Shown: positions 41,327 through 54,037 of the stretch, piece by piece
Layout of the letters: the number at the start of each line of letters is the position of its first letter
Position numbering within the stretch: the stretch's first letter is position 1
NCBI GenBank assembly: GCA_033032865.1
Contig: JAWHQI010000013.1
Coordinates: 1,922,001-1,986,000, forward strand
DNA length: 64,000 nucleotides
Direction of reading: 5' to 3'
From: Dactylorhiza incarnata
Lineage: Eukaryota > Streptophyta > Magnoliopsida > Asparagales > Orchidaceae
Program-made: the position numbers and the translations under genes
Notes under the pieces: model-generated
The model's input: only the letters and a program-made list of their open reading frames with translations
Told to the model about the DNA's origin: nothing
Databases searched by the model: none

Positions 41327-42871
41327 ATGTTTTCTGTTTTGCAGGTGCAGAGCTATCCAAAAATAAAAGAACAAAGGTACTTGGATAGTGGATGCTCAAA
41401 GCATATGACAGGAAACAAGGCCAACCTAAGAAACTATAAGGTAAGGCTTGGACCCAAAGTGATCTTTGGAGACTCCAACTGTGGACAAACCAAAGGTTAT
41501 GAACAGATCAAAGTTAGAGCAGTCACCTTCAAAGAGGTAGCTTATGTCAAGGGTATGAAGCATAACCTCATTAGCATAAGCCAGTTATGTAATGAAGGTT
41601 ATCAGGTAACTTTTAATAATTCCTTATGTCTTATGACCAATAACAAAAACATTAATGTATTATCTGGTATTAGACATGGAAAAATTTACTTAGTCAATTT
41701 TGACTCTGCCAATTCAGATATTTGTTTATTTAATTCAATAAGTAAAACAAATGAATTATGGCATAAAAGGCTTGGACACATTAACCTTAGAACTATATCT
41801 AAGCTTTCTAAGGACAATCTTGTTATAGGACTGCCTTCTGGTTCATACAAGAAGGAAGGACTCTGCAGGGCTTGTCAATTAGGTAAGCAGACTAGAAGTA
41901 ATTTTAAATCATTATCCAAGAGTGATTCACCTAGGATTTTGTACTTACTGCATTTGGATCTTCTTGGACCCACTGCAATACAAAGTCTAGGATGGAAGCA
42001 TTACTCTCTAGGTATTGTAGATGACTTCTCAAGATTCACTTGGGTGTTCTTTCTTAGGAACAAGTCTGACACCTTCAGTGTTCTGACAGACTTTCTCAGG
42101 TCCATCAAGATTGAGTACTCTACTCTAGTTGCTTTGATCAGAAGTGATCATGGCACTGAGTTTGAATCTCTTCTGATGAGAGAATTCTATGGATAAGAAG
42201 GGATCAGGTAGTGTTTCTCTGCTCCTAGAACTCCTCAACAAAATGGGGTAGCTGAAAGGAAAAATAGAACACTTATTGAATCAGCAACTACATTGCTTGC
42301 TAATGCTCACTTGCCAATCTCCTTTTGGGCAGAGGCAGTGAACACAACAAATTATGTGTTCAACAAAATCCTGATACATAAGCTTAAGGGTAAAACTCCC
42401 TATAGATTACTCAAGAATAAAAAGCCTAAGGTTAACTATTTTAAGATATTTGGCTGTAAATGCTATGTGCATAAAAATGATAAGAAGTATCTCAGGAAAT
42501 TTGAAGCAAAATCTGCTGAAGGTATATTCCTTGGATATTCTCTTTCTAGTAAAGCATACAGAGTTTACAACAAATCTACTCTTAAGATAGAAGAGTCCAT
42601 GCATGTATCCTTTGATGAAACTAACATGTTAAATGAGGAGAGGAACACCACCTCTACCAAAAATACATTGCAGGTTCCAACTCTATATGAAGAAATCAAT
42701 GGACTAAATCTACAGAATGAAGAGTCTTTACTTCCATCAAATGAAATTATTGAAGACAGTGAAGAAGAGGATAATCCAGATCTTGCTGACAGTTCAAATC
42801 AAGTGACAGCAGAACAAATCCCTCAAGTGGAAACATTATTGAACCCACTCCAACTGTTGACCACATCATAG
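41327..42871 (+). pseudogene. Element F: protease and integrase
   Basis: RYLDSGCSKHMTGNKANL (protease), then GMKHNLISISQLCNEGY, LWHKRLGHINLRTISKL and CRACQLGKQTR (pre-integrase), LDLLGPTAIQSLG (first catalytic D), IRSDHGTEFE (second D), and after in-frame TAA and TAG near 42194-42210, [19 protein letters not shown] (the E) and [12 protein letters not shown]. The tail has YFKIFGCKCY and FLGYSLSSKAYRVYN. The frame ends in the acidic linker at 42871. Confidence 0.92.
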
Positions 42872-43073
42872 TTAGAGATCATCCAATATCTCAAGTCATT
42901 GGTGATATTTCAGCAGGTGTTCAAACAAGGCATCAACTACACCAAAATCAGATGCACACTTGTTTCCTATCACAAGTTGAACCTCAAACCATAAAAGATG
43001 CAGAACAAGATCCAAACTAGATTCTTGCAATGCAAGAGGAGCTCAACCAATTGAAAGGAACAAGGTTTGGGAT
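42872..43073 (+). pseudogene. Element F: shifted entry to the reverse transcriptase
   Basis: VRDHPISQVIGDISAG and [16 protein letters not shown] are read in another frame than the flanks, so two frame slips (near 42840 and 43060) and a TAG bracket this part. Confidence 0.8.
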
Positions 43074-44513
43074 TTGGTTCCAAGACCAAAAGGCCATCCA
43101 GTCATTGGCACCAAGTGGGTCTTCAGGAACAAGCTAGATGATCAAGGAATAATCATCAGAAATAAAGCAAGATTAGTAGCCCAAGGATATTCTCAGGAAG
43201 AAGGAATTAATTATGATCAAACCTTTGCTCCTATTGCTAGACTTGAAGCTATAAGGATTTTTCTTGCCTTTGCTGCATTCAAGAAATTCAAAGTCTATCA
43301 GATGGATGTGAAGAATGCATTCTTGAATGGAGATATCAAAGAAGAAATCTATGTGGAACAACCACCATGTTTCATCTCTCCAACCCACTCCTCTTATGTC
43401 TTTAAGCTTAATAAAGCTCTCTATGGTCTCAGGCAAGCTCCCAGAGCATGGTATAAGACCTTAGCTAATTTTCTTTTGGAGAACAAGTTCTGTAGGGGCT
43501 CTGTTGATAAAACCTTATTTTTCAGGATACATAAAAATAAATCATTACTAGTTCAAATTTATGTAGATGATATTATATTTGGCTCTACTGATTCAAATCT
43601 ATACAAAAGTTTTTCTGACCTAATGCAATCTAAATTTGAAATGAGTAGTATGGGTGAGTTATCTTACTTCCTTGGTCTTCAAGTGAAGCAAACTCCAAAT
43701 GGCATATTCATATCACAATCCAAGTATGCTAAGGAATTAGTGAAAAGATTTGGTATGTCTGATGCTTCCACCATGAAAACACCCATGCCCTCCAATGTTG
43801 TTGTTGACAATGATGAATCAGGGAAACCTGTTGATCAAAAAGTATATAGAGCAATTATTGGCTCACTACTTTACTTAATAGCTAGCAGACCTGACATAAT
43901 GTTTGCTACATGTATTTGTGCTAGGTTCCAAGTTAACCCCAAAGAATCTCACCTAATTTTACTAAAAAGAATTTTGAGATATATAAAGGGTTGTCCAAAT
44001 CTAGGACTCTGGTATCCAACAGCTTCAGAATTTGAATTAACTAGATTCTCAGATTCTAATTATGCTGGATGTAGAGTAGACAGGAAAAGCACATCAGGAA
44101 CTTGCCAGTTTCTTGGTGATAGGCTTGTGTCTTGGTTTTGTAAGAAACAAACATCTGTGTCTACATCAATAGCTGAAGCAGAAGATATTGCTGCTGGCAG
44201 TTGCTGCTCACAAATATTGTGGATACAAAATCAACTTCTAGATTATGGTATCAACTTAAATAATTCAATTATACTTTGTGACAATACTAGTGCAATATCT
44301 ATAGCACAAAATCCAGTACTCCATAGTAGGACTAAACACATAGAAATTAGGCACCACTTTATCAGAGATAATGTGGATAAAAATAAAATTTGCCTACAAT
44401 TCATTTCTACTGATTTGCAAAGGGCTGATATTTTCACAAAACCCTTGGATGAAAAGAAACATATATTCTTTATAAATCAGCTAGGAATGATAGATGGAGA
44501 TTCAATCAACTAA
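43074..44513 (+). CDS. Element F: reverse transcriptase and RNase H, 479 codons open
   Basis: [65 protein letters not shown], the catalytic [28 protein letters not shown], then the thumb and connection ([27 protein letters not shown]) and RNase H ([59 protein letters not shown]). Stop at 44511-44513. All recognised catalytic residues are present, although RNase H has DSN where most have DAD. It is cut from the rest of pol by a slip at about 43060, so the intact length is the only sign of possible recent activity. Confidence 0.93.
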   Translation: MVPRPKGHPVIGTKWVFRNKLDDQGIIIRNKARLVAQGYSQEEGINYDQTFAPIARLEAIRIFLAFAAFKKFKVYQMDVKNAFLNGDIKEEIYVEQPPCFISPTHSSYVFKLNKALYGLRQAPRAWYKTLANFLLENKFCRGSVDKTLFFRIHKNKSLLVQIYVDDIIFGSTDSNLYKSFSDLMQSKFEMSSMGELSYFLGLQVKQTPNGIFISQSKYAKELVKRFGMSDASTMKTPMPSNVVVDNDESGKPVDQKVYRAIIGSLLYLIASRPDIMFATCICARFQVNPKESHLILLKRILRYIKGCPNLGLWYPTASEFELTRFSDSNYAGCRVDRKSTSGTCQFLGDRLVSWFCKKQTSVSTSIAEAEDIAAGSCCSQILWIQNQLLDYGINLNNSIILCDNTSAISIAQNPVLHSRTKHIEIRHHFIRDNVDKNKICLQFISTDLQRADIFTKPLDEKKHIFFINQLGMIDGDSIN

Positions 44514-44516
44514 AAA

Positions 44517-45582
44517 AAATTTAATTTTCTACTTATCCCATCATTTCATCGAACTGAGATCGACGAAATCTAGTCGTTTGTCGAACGGAAATTGATGAAG
44601 TCATCTAGATCGTCGAACTGAGATCGACAAAAATTTATTTTTCGTCGAACACAGTTTTGATGAAGCCAGTGTTTCTGATTTTTCCTTATAATCAAATCTT
44701 TGATTTCATTTTATCTTTATGCCTACAGAAATTGCTTCTCCTTCCAGTTCCTTTGCACTTGATTTTTTTTATTTTGTAGGAACAATGGCAATATTTCTTC
44801 AAAAAATTGCATCCTTCCCTACCTCCTATACAACAGCCCCTTCTTCTAGGGGCCTAGCTCTATGTCTTCCTGAAACTAGGCAGGGGGAGATGTTTTGAAG
44901 AAGCTCCTTTTTGATAGGGGCAGATGCTTTCCTTTTTGATAGGGGAGATGCTTTTTGTAGAAGCTCAAGTTTCACGGGGAGATACTGTATGATGAAGCAA
45001 AAATCAACTCTTGATGAAGAAGCTCCTTTATGATAGGTTTCAGTTATGACAGATGCAAATGCTGAAAAATGCAGATTCGGTTCAGATCAACAAAAACAAA
45101 AGCTAAAAAATGCAGATTCAGATTCAACAAAGCAGTTCCAGTTATTTCTACAGCTCAGATTAACAAAGCTAAAGGAGAAGGAAAGGATCATTCTTAGTAT
45201 TCAACTATGTCAGAGTTCAGAAAGAAAGAATTTGAAAAGTACAGTTCAAAGCACCTATTTAATGCTGAAGATTACTTAAGGTTGCACCCAGCAGCAGTGG
45301 TTCCTCATGCTAAATTTCAAACCATGCTGGGAGCTCAAGACCTTTATATGAGTAAAAAGGGATCAAAAAATCCAAACAGACAAATCATATTTAAGCCTCC
45401 TTCAGAGAAGAAGTAAAGGTTCTGGTTATTTAGTTTTGGTATATTTTCTATTTTCAATATAATGTATCTAAAATCAGAGCACTATATTTCTTTTATCTGC
45501 TGAAATGAATTTACATTCTGTCAGATATATATGCTCTGCTATTTTGTTGTTGTTTTATTTGATTTTTGTCCAATAGTATCCT
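44517..45582 (+). pseudogene. Element F: post-pol region with decayed ORF3 and purine-rich repeats
   Basis: 44545-44660 has TCGAACGGAAATTGATGAA-type units, as in the ORF3 leaders of A and C. A short frame at 44720 (MPTEIASPSSS) ends in TRQGEMF on a GGGGGAGATG tract. From 44883 to 44985 four tracts of the GGGGAGATG kind are spaced by 16-34 bases. Two small overlapping frames (45046-45279 and 45207-45416) code charged peptides; the second ends KPPSEKK. I take them as the remains of an ORF3-like gene, but similarity to the other ORF3s is not convincing. Confidence 0.45.
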
Positions 45583-45601
45583 AACCCAAATAGGGGGAGA
45601 T
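45583..45601 (+). other. Element F: polypurine tract
   Basis: CCCAAATAGGGGGAGATTG directly before the LTR start TGTTGGAACAACCC. Confidence 0.88.
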
Positions 45602-46056
45602 TGTTGGAACAACCCAATTACTGATTTGGGCTAGGATCACTATCTGATGACTAGGACTAAGTTGACCCCCATTGTATAGTCTAAGGGTCAAGGTTTTAGG
45701 GTGTTAAGTTAGCTAGAACTTAAGGAAAAGTTAAGTTTCTGCGTTCGACGAAATGCATTCTGCATTCGACGAATATCTTGCTCACGGTCGATGAATTTGA
45801 CCAGTCTCAGCGGTCGACAAATTTGCTTAGTCTCAGCGGTCGACGAATTTGCTCAGTCTCAGCGGTCGATGAATTTGCCCAGGATGAGCGGTCGACGAAT
45901 TGGCCTAGTCTCAGTGGTCGACGAGTTTGCCAAGTTTCAGCGGTTGACGAACTAAACATTCAGATCGACTAATTCAATTCTTCCAGCCAGATTTAGCAGT
46001 TTATCTTTCAGTTCGACAAACTCCAACTTGAGCTCGACGAATTCCAGTTTGCGTTT
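45602..46056 (+). mobile_element. Element F: 3' LTR, left part
   Basis: Matches 37595-38027 and carries the 26-base array. It ends in CGTTT (46052-46056), the left TSD of element G. Confidence 0.9.
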
Positions 46057-47329
46057 TGTTTGATCGGTAGGCGCCCTTAGAGGGGGGGGGGGTGAATAAG
46101 GGTTTTAAAAACTTATATTATTTTTTGAAATACTTGAAATAATAAAAGATCAAAATAGTGATTTTGAATAAAGATCTAAATTGTTTTATAATAAAAGAGA
46201 TGATAGTAAATAATTTAGAGAAATGAAGAACAAATCATTTTTATTACAAAAGGAGAGACATGATTACTATTAATAAAATTGATTACAAAATTTTGATTTC
46301 AATGACGCTAGAAATCAAAGCGAAATATGAAAGACTCTTTTTGTTTTCTATACCGACTCGTATCCCCACAAACCGGTTGGCTTTAGCCGATCCTTCCCCG
46401 GATACGGCCTCAAGCCACTCTAGCCAACCCTTCCCCGGATATGGCCTCGAGCACCCCCTAGACCTAACCTAGATCTAGTCGCCAACACGAGGCGAATTTT
46501 AGCCCTAAGTCCTACCCAAACCTAGTCGCCAACACGAGGCGAATTCACTAAACGATTATAGAAATGATATGAAATGAAAAGACAATAATATAAAACTCCC
46601 TCTATGTGGATCTCTTGGAGAAGTAGACGAAGACGCAGAATATGATCGTAGTCGATGCGGTCTTTCGTCACGATGATGACGCGTGTTGAAATCTTCTCCA
46701 CGAATCTCCTTTAGTCTTTATGGATTTGTGGGAGTATCTCTCTGAAACTTCCTCTCTATGATGTGGCACGAAGCTCTGGAATTCTGGATCTCTAGAGGCT
46801 CAGGAAGTCGGAGCCAAGATGTCCTTTTTATAGACTAAGCGCTAGCGCCTGCGCTAGTGCTACCGCCGGCGCTATCCCATATTAGGACACATTCTGCGAG
46901 GCAGAATCTTCAATCCGAGGAAACAATTCTCTCTTGCCTACTGTGCTCCTCGCTATTGCTTGTGCTATCGGATATCGCCTGGCGCTATCTCCTTCTATAA
47001 GTTCTTCCAGCAATTTCGCTTAAGCTAATATTTCGTCGAATGACATTTTGTTGAACGCCGCTAAGAGTTTGTCGAACAAATTTTCGTCGAACGAGATTTC
47101 GTCGAACGATGCTAAGAGTTCGTCGAACGATAGCTAGCGCCTGCGCTAGTACTACCGCCGGCGCTAGCAGGTGTTTTGGATTTGATGGCTCAACTTTGGG
47201 GGCAACCTTCTTATGTAATCCTCGAGTCATGTGGACTTTGTTATCCTGCACACTTAAACACACAAGATCAAATACACATAGGTTTTGTTATTCTCAAACC
47301 TAGGAGATGCGGAAGACCATGTTCCAACA
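46057..47329 (-). mobile_element. Element G: 3' LTR
   Basis: 1273 bases, TGTTTGATCGGTAGGCGCC to CATGTTCCAACA. Run of 11 G (46082-46092). TATA box TATAAAAAG (minus) at 46824-46832, next to AGCGCTAGCGCCTGCGCTAG dyads (46838-46876, and again 47131-47170). TTCGTCGAACG motifs lie at 47030-47125. Matches 54038-55309. Its central third (TATCCGGGGAAGG, CTAGGTCTGGGTAGG-type words) also matches the LTR of H. Confidence 0.93.
46838..46876. repeat. Element G LTR: GCGCTAGC-type dyads beside the TATA box
   Basis: AGCGCTAGCGCCTGCGCTAG followed by TGCTACCGCCGGCGCT: overlapping palindromes AGCGCT, GCGCTAGCGC and GCCGGC. A second copy is at 47131-47170, and partner copies lie at 54818-54856 and about 55110-55149. 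A single GCGCTAGCGCCGGCG also lies inside the element at 51253. Confidence 0.88.
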
Positions 47330-47346
47330 AACTCCCCCTTTTGATA
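47330..47346 (-). other. Element G: polypurine tract
   Basis: Minus strand TATCAAAAGGGGGAGTT directly before the LTR start TGTTGGAAC. Confidence 0.85.
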
Positions 47347-50300
47347 ATAACAAAACCATTAATGATAAATCAGAGCATTAATATATATAAGCATGAAGAA
47401 ACATACTTGTGTGTGTGTGAGAGTGATGACATAGGATATTTAATGATTTTAGCATTTAGAATTGCTCCCCCTAAATACTTGCTCCCCCTAAGTGAATGCT
47501 CCCCTAATATGTAAGCTATCATCTTAATTAAGCATTTTAGTTTTCTTTTTTTGATAGCGGATTATATTTATCATGTTAGTTCTCCCCCTTTTGTTATTAG
47601 CAAAAGCGGGTAAGGTGACACCACTTAAAAATTGATAATAAGATAAAAGCATGATCGAGCTTGTAGAGAAGGAAATGATAAGGAGTTTTAGAATACTTTT
47701 CATTATGTGACTTCACTCAACGTTATTCTCGGGTAAACCTTAAGCGTTAATTATTTTAGAAAGAGATGTTTTATTTTTAGAAAAACTATTTTTGTGTCCC
47801 AATGCTCTTCGACATCGTGCGCTAAAGGAAATTAGCCACTCATCAGAATGGAGACGACATTATCAGTTGGAAAATACATGTTTAATAATTTGAGCGGATA
47901 TAAGCGGATAAAGAGAAATAAAAAGACTTATATAAAAGCAGTAATAGTATCTGTCCCAACCGTCTTAAGCAAGCGCTGAAAAGTTCTTTGCCTTTTATTC
48001 AAGATAGGGTGGTATAAAAATAAAAGACATATAAAAGCAGTAATAATATCCATCCCAACCAACTTAAACAAGTGCTAAAACACATTAGCCTCTTATTCAA
48101 GATGGGGGTGGTATATAGCAGTTATATAAAGATTGAAATAAAGCTAAGTTACAAAAATAGAAAAATACTATCTCATAAACACACGCACTCTACTTGTAAT
48201 AAAAGACTTAATCGAAAGAAAGCGTTTAAAAGAAAGCGATAAATAAAGCGTTAAAAGAAAGCGATAAACTACTTTTATGAAAGCAATAAACCTAAATTAT
48301 GAAAGCAATAAACTAAGTTATGAAAGCAATAAAACTATTCTCAAACACACACACACACACACTAACATAAATGAAAAAGGAAGATGATCCAAATGAGAAA
48401 ACAACATTTTTTTTCTAAAAGGCGAAAATTACAAACGAACATAACTTAATTGCATAAAGAAAACTCACATTCACTCAAAGAACTCAGAAAAACATTACAA
48501 AGCACTCAAAATTTGGATGAAATATGCTTCAGCCGAGCCCCTCTATTTATAGGCAAAATTTTATTTTTACACGCCCTAGGTCACGGGCGTGACTTGGATG
48601 TCACGGTCGTGACTTAGGGCATGACATTTTCACGTGCTTTAGGGGTCCCATCCGTCGTATTCTAGAAGGTCTGGCCATCAAACTTGGCTGCACGCGGGCG
48701 TGACCTGCAGTGTCACGGGCGTGACAGTGGGCGACACATATCTGCTTTAACTAGGGCGTGACGGCTGGAGTGTGCGCTGGATTCTTTGAACGCCTGGACA
48801 GAGAGAGTTCATCGAACTCATATCGATGTTCGTCGAACGCTGGACGCTGAGAAGGATTCATCGAACGCTGCTCACCGTTTGTCGAACGCTGGGCAGAGGG
48901 AGTTCGTCGAACGCTGCTTGGAAAGCTTTCGTCGAACGCAGCTCGGAGAGCTTTCATCGAACGCAGGAGAGGAGCGCTTTCGTCGAACGCAGCTCGACTT
49001 TCGTCGATCGCAGCTTGTCTTTCATCGAATGCAGATTACATGCCCTTAGGTCACGAGCGTGACATGTTGTCACGGGCGTGACTCAGGGCATGACTTGACA
49101 AAAATTGCCAAAATCTGCAAAAACGAAAATAAAACTAAGTTAGTAAGAAAATAATAAAACAAGCAATTTATTCATTAATTTACATAGAAAATTTACAATA
49201 TTAATTAAAACAATACTAATAACTATACTAAAAATACATATTTTTTATTACTTATCAACATGACTAGAGATAAGGTTATCTAATGTCTACAACCCTACGC
49301 CCCCGCTATGGTGAGATATGAAATCATGGATAATAATTATTGGAAACATTTAAGCGTTTTAAATCTAATGACATAGCCTATGGATTTATATTTTTATTTG
49401 AATTTATGAGAACACTCACATAGATATTTTGAAGTCCATTAATAAATCAGAGTTTTTAGCGTAATAATATTTTCATAGAAATAAATCAGAGTTTTATAGC
49501 AAAAAAAATTCAACCAATATAAAGTTTACCAAGCAAGTCTACCATTTGTTGCAAGAATGGAATTTGAAGATTCAAGTGATGATGCACACAAAATGAAAGA
49601 CTTTAAATACGCAAGAAAGCGCAAGGTATAACAATTATATGGTAATGATGCGGAAGACTTATAGAAATACAAGAAACATCTTATTGTAATCAATGATGAT
49701 CCATAAAAAGATATATGAGTTAAATTTCAAAAAGAAGATGTTTTTGTAAATCATTTTTCAATTAAAATCTTTAAGTTTGATAATATAGTAACCAAGCATG
49801 AAATAATGTTATCAAAAAGAGATTACTACAATGTTACTTTAATTCACAATTTCAAAACATACCACACATTGTAGAAAGCATGCTAGGTTATCTAGTGCAT
49901 TTCATAAATAAAGAGTAGTATAGAATTTGCATTAGGATCCAATACTCATGAGAAGAAGTGTTATGGAAGATAATGATGTGCATATAAGTGTATTTTGAAT
50001 AGAGTAAACAAATGTTTTAATCAAAAATACAAGAGATATGTAAAGTAAAGAGCACAATAAAACACAAATAGTTTCACTTCCACAAACTTCAATGCACAAA
50101 AAAAATGTACAACTACCAAGGTGATTTGCACACACAATGCTCATTAAGACTTATCAGGGTGCAAAGTAGTGCTTGGGGGATCACATATTTTATTTTATTT
50201 TAATATTGAAACTAGTGATCCGGTGTACTTAAGAATAAGTGGTTTTTTATTTTGAATGAAAGTTATGGTTTGCACAAGATACTTTACTATTCTTTCCATG

Positions 50301-52354
50301 GTGTTCAACCTCACAACGCTTATTAAGACTTATCAGGAGGTTCAAGTAGTGCTTGGTGGAGTTATCTTTGTCACTTTATTTTATGATTTTTGTTTCGTAC
50401 AAAGTTCTCTGAATACACTTGTTTTGCAAACCAATATAATTTATGAAAAGATAACCACTTTTCTTAACTTTTAAAAGTGCAAATAAAGGAGTGTAGGTAA
50501 GATACTTGTGCAATTTTAATTCATTGTACTATTACAACACATACACAAGCATTCTTAGATTAAACACATAAGTAGACAATGCCAAAATAAGTGAGTGAAG
50601 AGCGATCATTATCAAACATAAAACATTTACTCATACTTAGAGGCTTGCTAAGCTTGGTTTTACACAACCTTTTTATTATAATTGGTGCACATATTAATAG
50701 ATATATCAAAGCATGAAGAAGACAATGTTCAAAGTAGTTTGAAAAGATAAATTGCAACATTGTAGAAGTTCTAAATGATGGGTTAAATTATGCTTGATTT
50801 TCTCAATAAAGTCCATACAATATTTTTGATATTTTTGCGAAATAATGTTAATTTAAAGTTTGAACTCATAAGATTGATCTTGGACTTCCCGAGGACTACC
50901 TTGTGAGAGGTTCACCCGGTACTAGGTGATATGATGGGATGATAGCCCAAATCACCCTTTCGCAAGATACATGTAAATAGAAAAGTTATGTTCAAAATAA
51001 TAATTTTTGATATTTGTTTTTTTTTGTTTTATATTTTTGTAATTGATTTTTGCTTTTAGAAATAGAATTTAAATAAATGACAAGAAACCAAAACAGGCAA
51101 AACATATTTTTTGTAATTTGGCTTTTGTATTTTTGTATTTGATTTTTCAAAAATGTAATAAAAGCAAAAGTGCATAAATGAATAGTACACATAGATTAAT
51201 ATGTTTTTAGAGATTTTTCAAAATTTTAAAAATACAGAAAAACACATAGGTGCGCTAGCGCCGGCGTTAGAACTAGCGCGGGATACAGTACACGATTTTT
51301 TATGATTTTGAAATTTTTGTTTGTTGATCTTGATTAGGTGTCCAAACAGTAGTTTCATGCTGAAATTTCAGATTTTTAGGAAATGTCTAAATAGTGCAAA
51401 TTTCATTAAACATTAGCGATTTTGTATATGACTTTACCAACTAAACTTTGCATGAGATGACATGAATGAACAAATCAAATATGCATGATTTTAGTGATTA
51501 ACCATAATATTCATGCACAAGAATACCATGGATAAGCCCTAGATGAGAATACCCAGCCTGTATGTCTTGGTAAACATATAAAACCTAACATAGACACAAA
51601 TATTCTTTAGGCGACAATGTTAGTATGATAAGTTTGAGATTAATGTTATACCAAGGTTTGATAGTGTTTCAACTTATAGACCTAGAATGGAGTGACAATT
51701 CTATTTGATTTGATATCAAAATGATTCAAAGGTCTAAACTAGAAATAAATTACAATACACACATAATACACCAACCATGGTAAAACAATTATAATATCAA
51801 TTGTCATCATATAATTCATATGGATGTGATAGAAATAGTTGTTTTTAGAAGATATTTGATGTGAGTTATGATATATGATTTTAGAGAATTTTAGCAACGG
51901 ACATCAATAGATCATGGTGGTGCGAGTGAATTTAATATTCATTATGACGGTAAATTCTTTCAATACATTTTAGTGATTTTCTTTTAATTAAGAATTTTGA
52001 ATATATATATGTGATTTTTGATAGGTGAACAATAGTGATGGTTTAGATCATGTTTGATATCAAGGAGTGAACACAATATAAATTTTTTGTTATGAACAAA
52101 GACAACCATATTGAAAGTTGAGCTTTTATTTAGATCTTGAATTTTCTTTTAGATCAAGTTATTTCACTAAACCACTTGTTGGTGAAGGCTAAGAATCTTA
52201 ATAGCCTAATAATCGGATTTAATTTGAAATATCTTATAGCAAATTTAGAGTTTGATTCATATGGATAAAATAAGATATTTAGAAGCAATGAATATAAGAA
52301 TAAAAGATAGGTCATCAAAATAAAATATGATTTTGAATTTTGATCAATTTGATT
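47347..52354. other. Element G: 5 kb internal region without a recognisable gene
   Basis: A/T-rich throughout, with no protease, integrase, RT or RNase H peptide in any frame that I can see. Contents: CTCCCCCT-rich stretch 47330-47590; GGTGGTATA repeats near 48008 and 48108 with CCAAC...TTAA words between; (AC)n at 48345-48362; dyads 48570-49090; an internal duplication (50120-50182 and 50310-50362); a GCGCTAGCGCC dyad at 51253. Short open frames here are not gene-like. Confidence 0.65.
48570..49090. repeat. Element G internal: GTCACGGGCGTGAC and TTCGTCGAACG dyads
   Basis: GTCACGGGCGTGAC, or one-base variants, occurs at about 48580, 48600, 48687, 48711, 49049 and 49070. Between 48790 and 49035 about eleven TCGTCGAACGC units are spaced 18-30 bases apart. 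Two palindromic words are thus nested, one set flanking the other. Confidence 0.88.
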
Positions 52355-53988
52355 TTATAAACATATTAAGTTTTTAAGAGATAAAATCATATTTTTATTA
52401 CTGTATAGGATGACCATGACATGATAGTTCAAAAGAAATAAGAAAACAAGAAAAATTAAAAGACATGAAAGCATATCATGAAGTAGAACTTTGTATATTT
52501 CATTTTGAAAGGATTCTACTTCATGCAATTGATGATACCTAATGAATAAGAGTTTTAGGTATCCAAAGGGGACCAGGTGGGATGGTTCCTTTGGGTACTC
52601 AAATATAGCGAGATGGCTTTTGGGGAGACAAGTATGAATGGACCCATTCAATGGAGTTAATGTTTCATCTTTAATTTTGGGTCTCCACTCATACTTAGAT
52701 TTAATATTATGATTTTGCATTAAATTTCCATATTCATTAAACTTAGGCTTGAAATAATGATGACATTTGAAATCATTTTTCATAGGAAATTTTTGCATAT
52801 TTGATTTTACTTTAGGAGATACATAATTTTGTAAATAATGGTGTTTTTGATTTAGATTAACAAATCCTTTATGTTCCTTACTCCCATTATTAAACTTAGT
52901 TAAGATGTTCATATTCATATTCAACTTGTTTTTAGATATAGTTAGATATTGTGAATTTGTATTTACAATTTTCATAAGCAAGTTGATTTTTGATTTTAAT
53001 TCATCATTCTTGATCTTTAAATTATGTCTAGCTTTATTATAAGCGATTGTGCTATTTTTAAGAGTGGAAACAATTGAATCAATATGATCTTGATAGTTGT
53101 TTCTATATTCATCAAATGTTACATCCATCTCTTTAATTTCAATTTTATATTCTTTACACTTAGCACAATCATTTTCCAAAGATGAATTTTCTAAACATAA
53201 TTTTTTATTTTATTCTTTTATAGAAAGAAGTTCCTTGCATTTTTCTTTCAAATCATTAAATTCTATACAAGGTGTAATGTTTTCAACTAAGGAGCCTTGG
53301 GTAGAACTAGATAAATTAGAATTTGATTCTTCTTTAATTTTTGTCTTTAATTTTTTTTTCTAGGCGCAGATTTTTATTAGCATTCTTTAATTTCTTAATT
53401 TTACCCTTTGTAGTTTGAAGCAATTGTAATGTAGAAACAGAAGTACAAAAGATGGGATTTGATTTCCTTACCTTGATTTCAGGAGAGGCATGATTTGAAC
53501 ATATGGTTTCTTTTACATCTTTTTGGCACTCCTCTTCCGAAGACAGTACTTCTTCTTCTTTTCCATTTGATGTGTGCTCCATTGAACCGTCATGAGAGGA
53601 GCATTCTTGAAGACTTGTGCAAGCTTGCATATTCTCCAGTTCTTGCGATTGTTCCATACCTGTAGAAGGAGAATCATACATTTCTTCAAGAAATTTCCAT
53701 ACTTTGTATGCACTAGAAAAACAATATATTAATTTGAAAATTTCATTTGATAGGGCACAAAATAAATAATGTTTGGCTTTTGCATTTAGATGACGTTCCT
53801 GTTTATTTGATTCATTCGCTGGTCTAACTATTGCTATATCCCATGAATTGATATCTAAAATTTTAATAAATTTTTCCATTAATAATTTCCACCTTTATAA
53901 TTTCTCCCTTCGAATAAAGGTGGTTTAGGAGATTTTTCTTCTTCATAAAAATTTACCCCACTAGTAGAAGCGAGATCATGAGACGCCA
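52355..53988 (-). pseudogene. Element G: shortened gag with coiled coil, no zinc knuckle
   Basis: ATG at 53988 (MASHDLASTS) matches the gag start of H (MASYDLAFSEG). After KPPLFEGRNY a stop occurs. The frame from 53879 has the gag front (AKHYLFCALSNEIFKLIYCF, YKVWKFLEEMY) and then skips the rest of the core: serine/glutamate-rich sequence and a coiled coil (KGKIKKLKNANKNLRLEKKI) follow directly. 53179-52355 continues as a charged coiled coil and ends in a stretch with YEWRPK, as seen before the protease of SIRE elements. No C-x2-C-x4-H-x4-C knuckle. A piece of gag with helices may be all this element codes. Confidence 0.75.
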
Positions 53989-54013
53989 TTATTCCCGATT
54001 GTTAAGCTGATTT

Positions 54014-54037
54014 GGAATAACTGGCTCTGATACCACT
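54014..54037 (-). other. Element G: primer binding site
   Basis: Minus strand AGTGGTATCAGAGCCAGTTA directly after the LTR end GATCCAACA, an excellent fit to the copia initiator-tRNA site. Confidence 0.9.

Noticed and set aside
48751..49062. Open frames on both strands at 48.8-49.0 kb
   Set aside because: Translations of TCGTCGAACGC repeats.
51000..51190. Minus-strand 66-codon frame in G
   Set aside because: A/T-rich, low complexity, with a TTTTTGTA-type repeat; no sign of coding.
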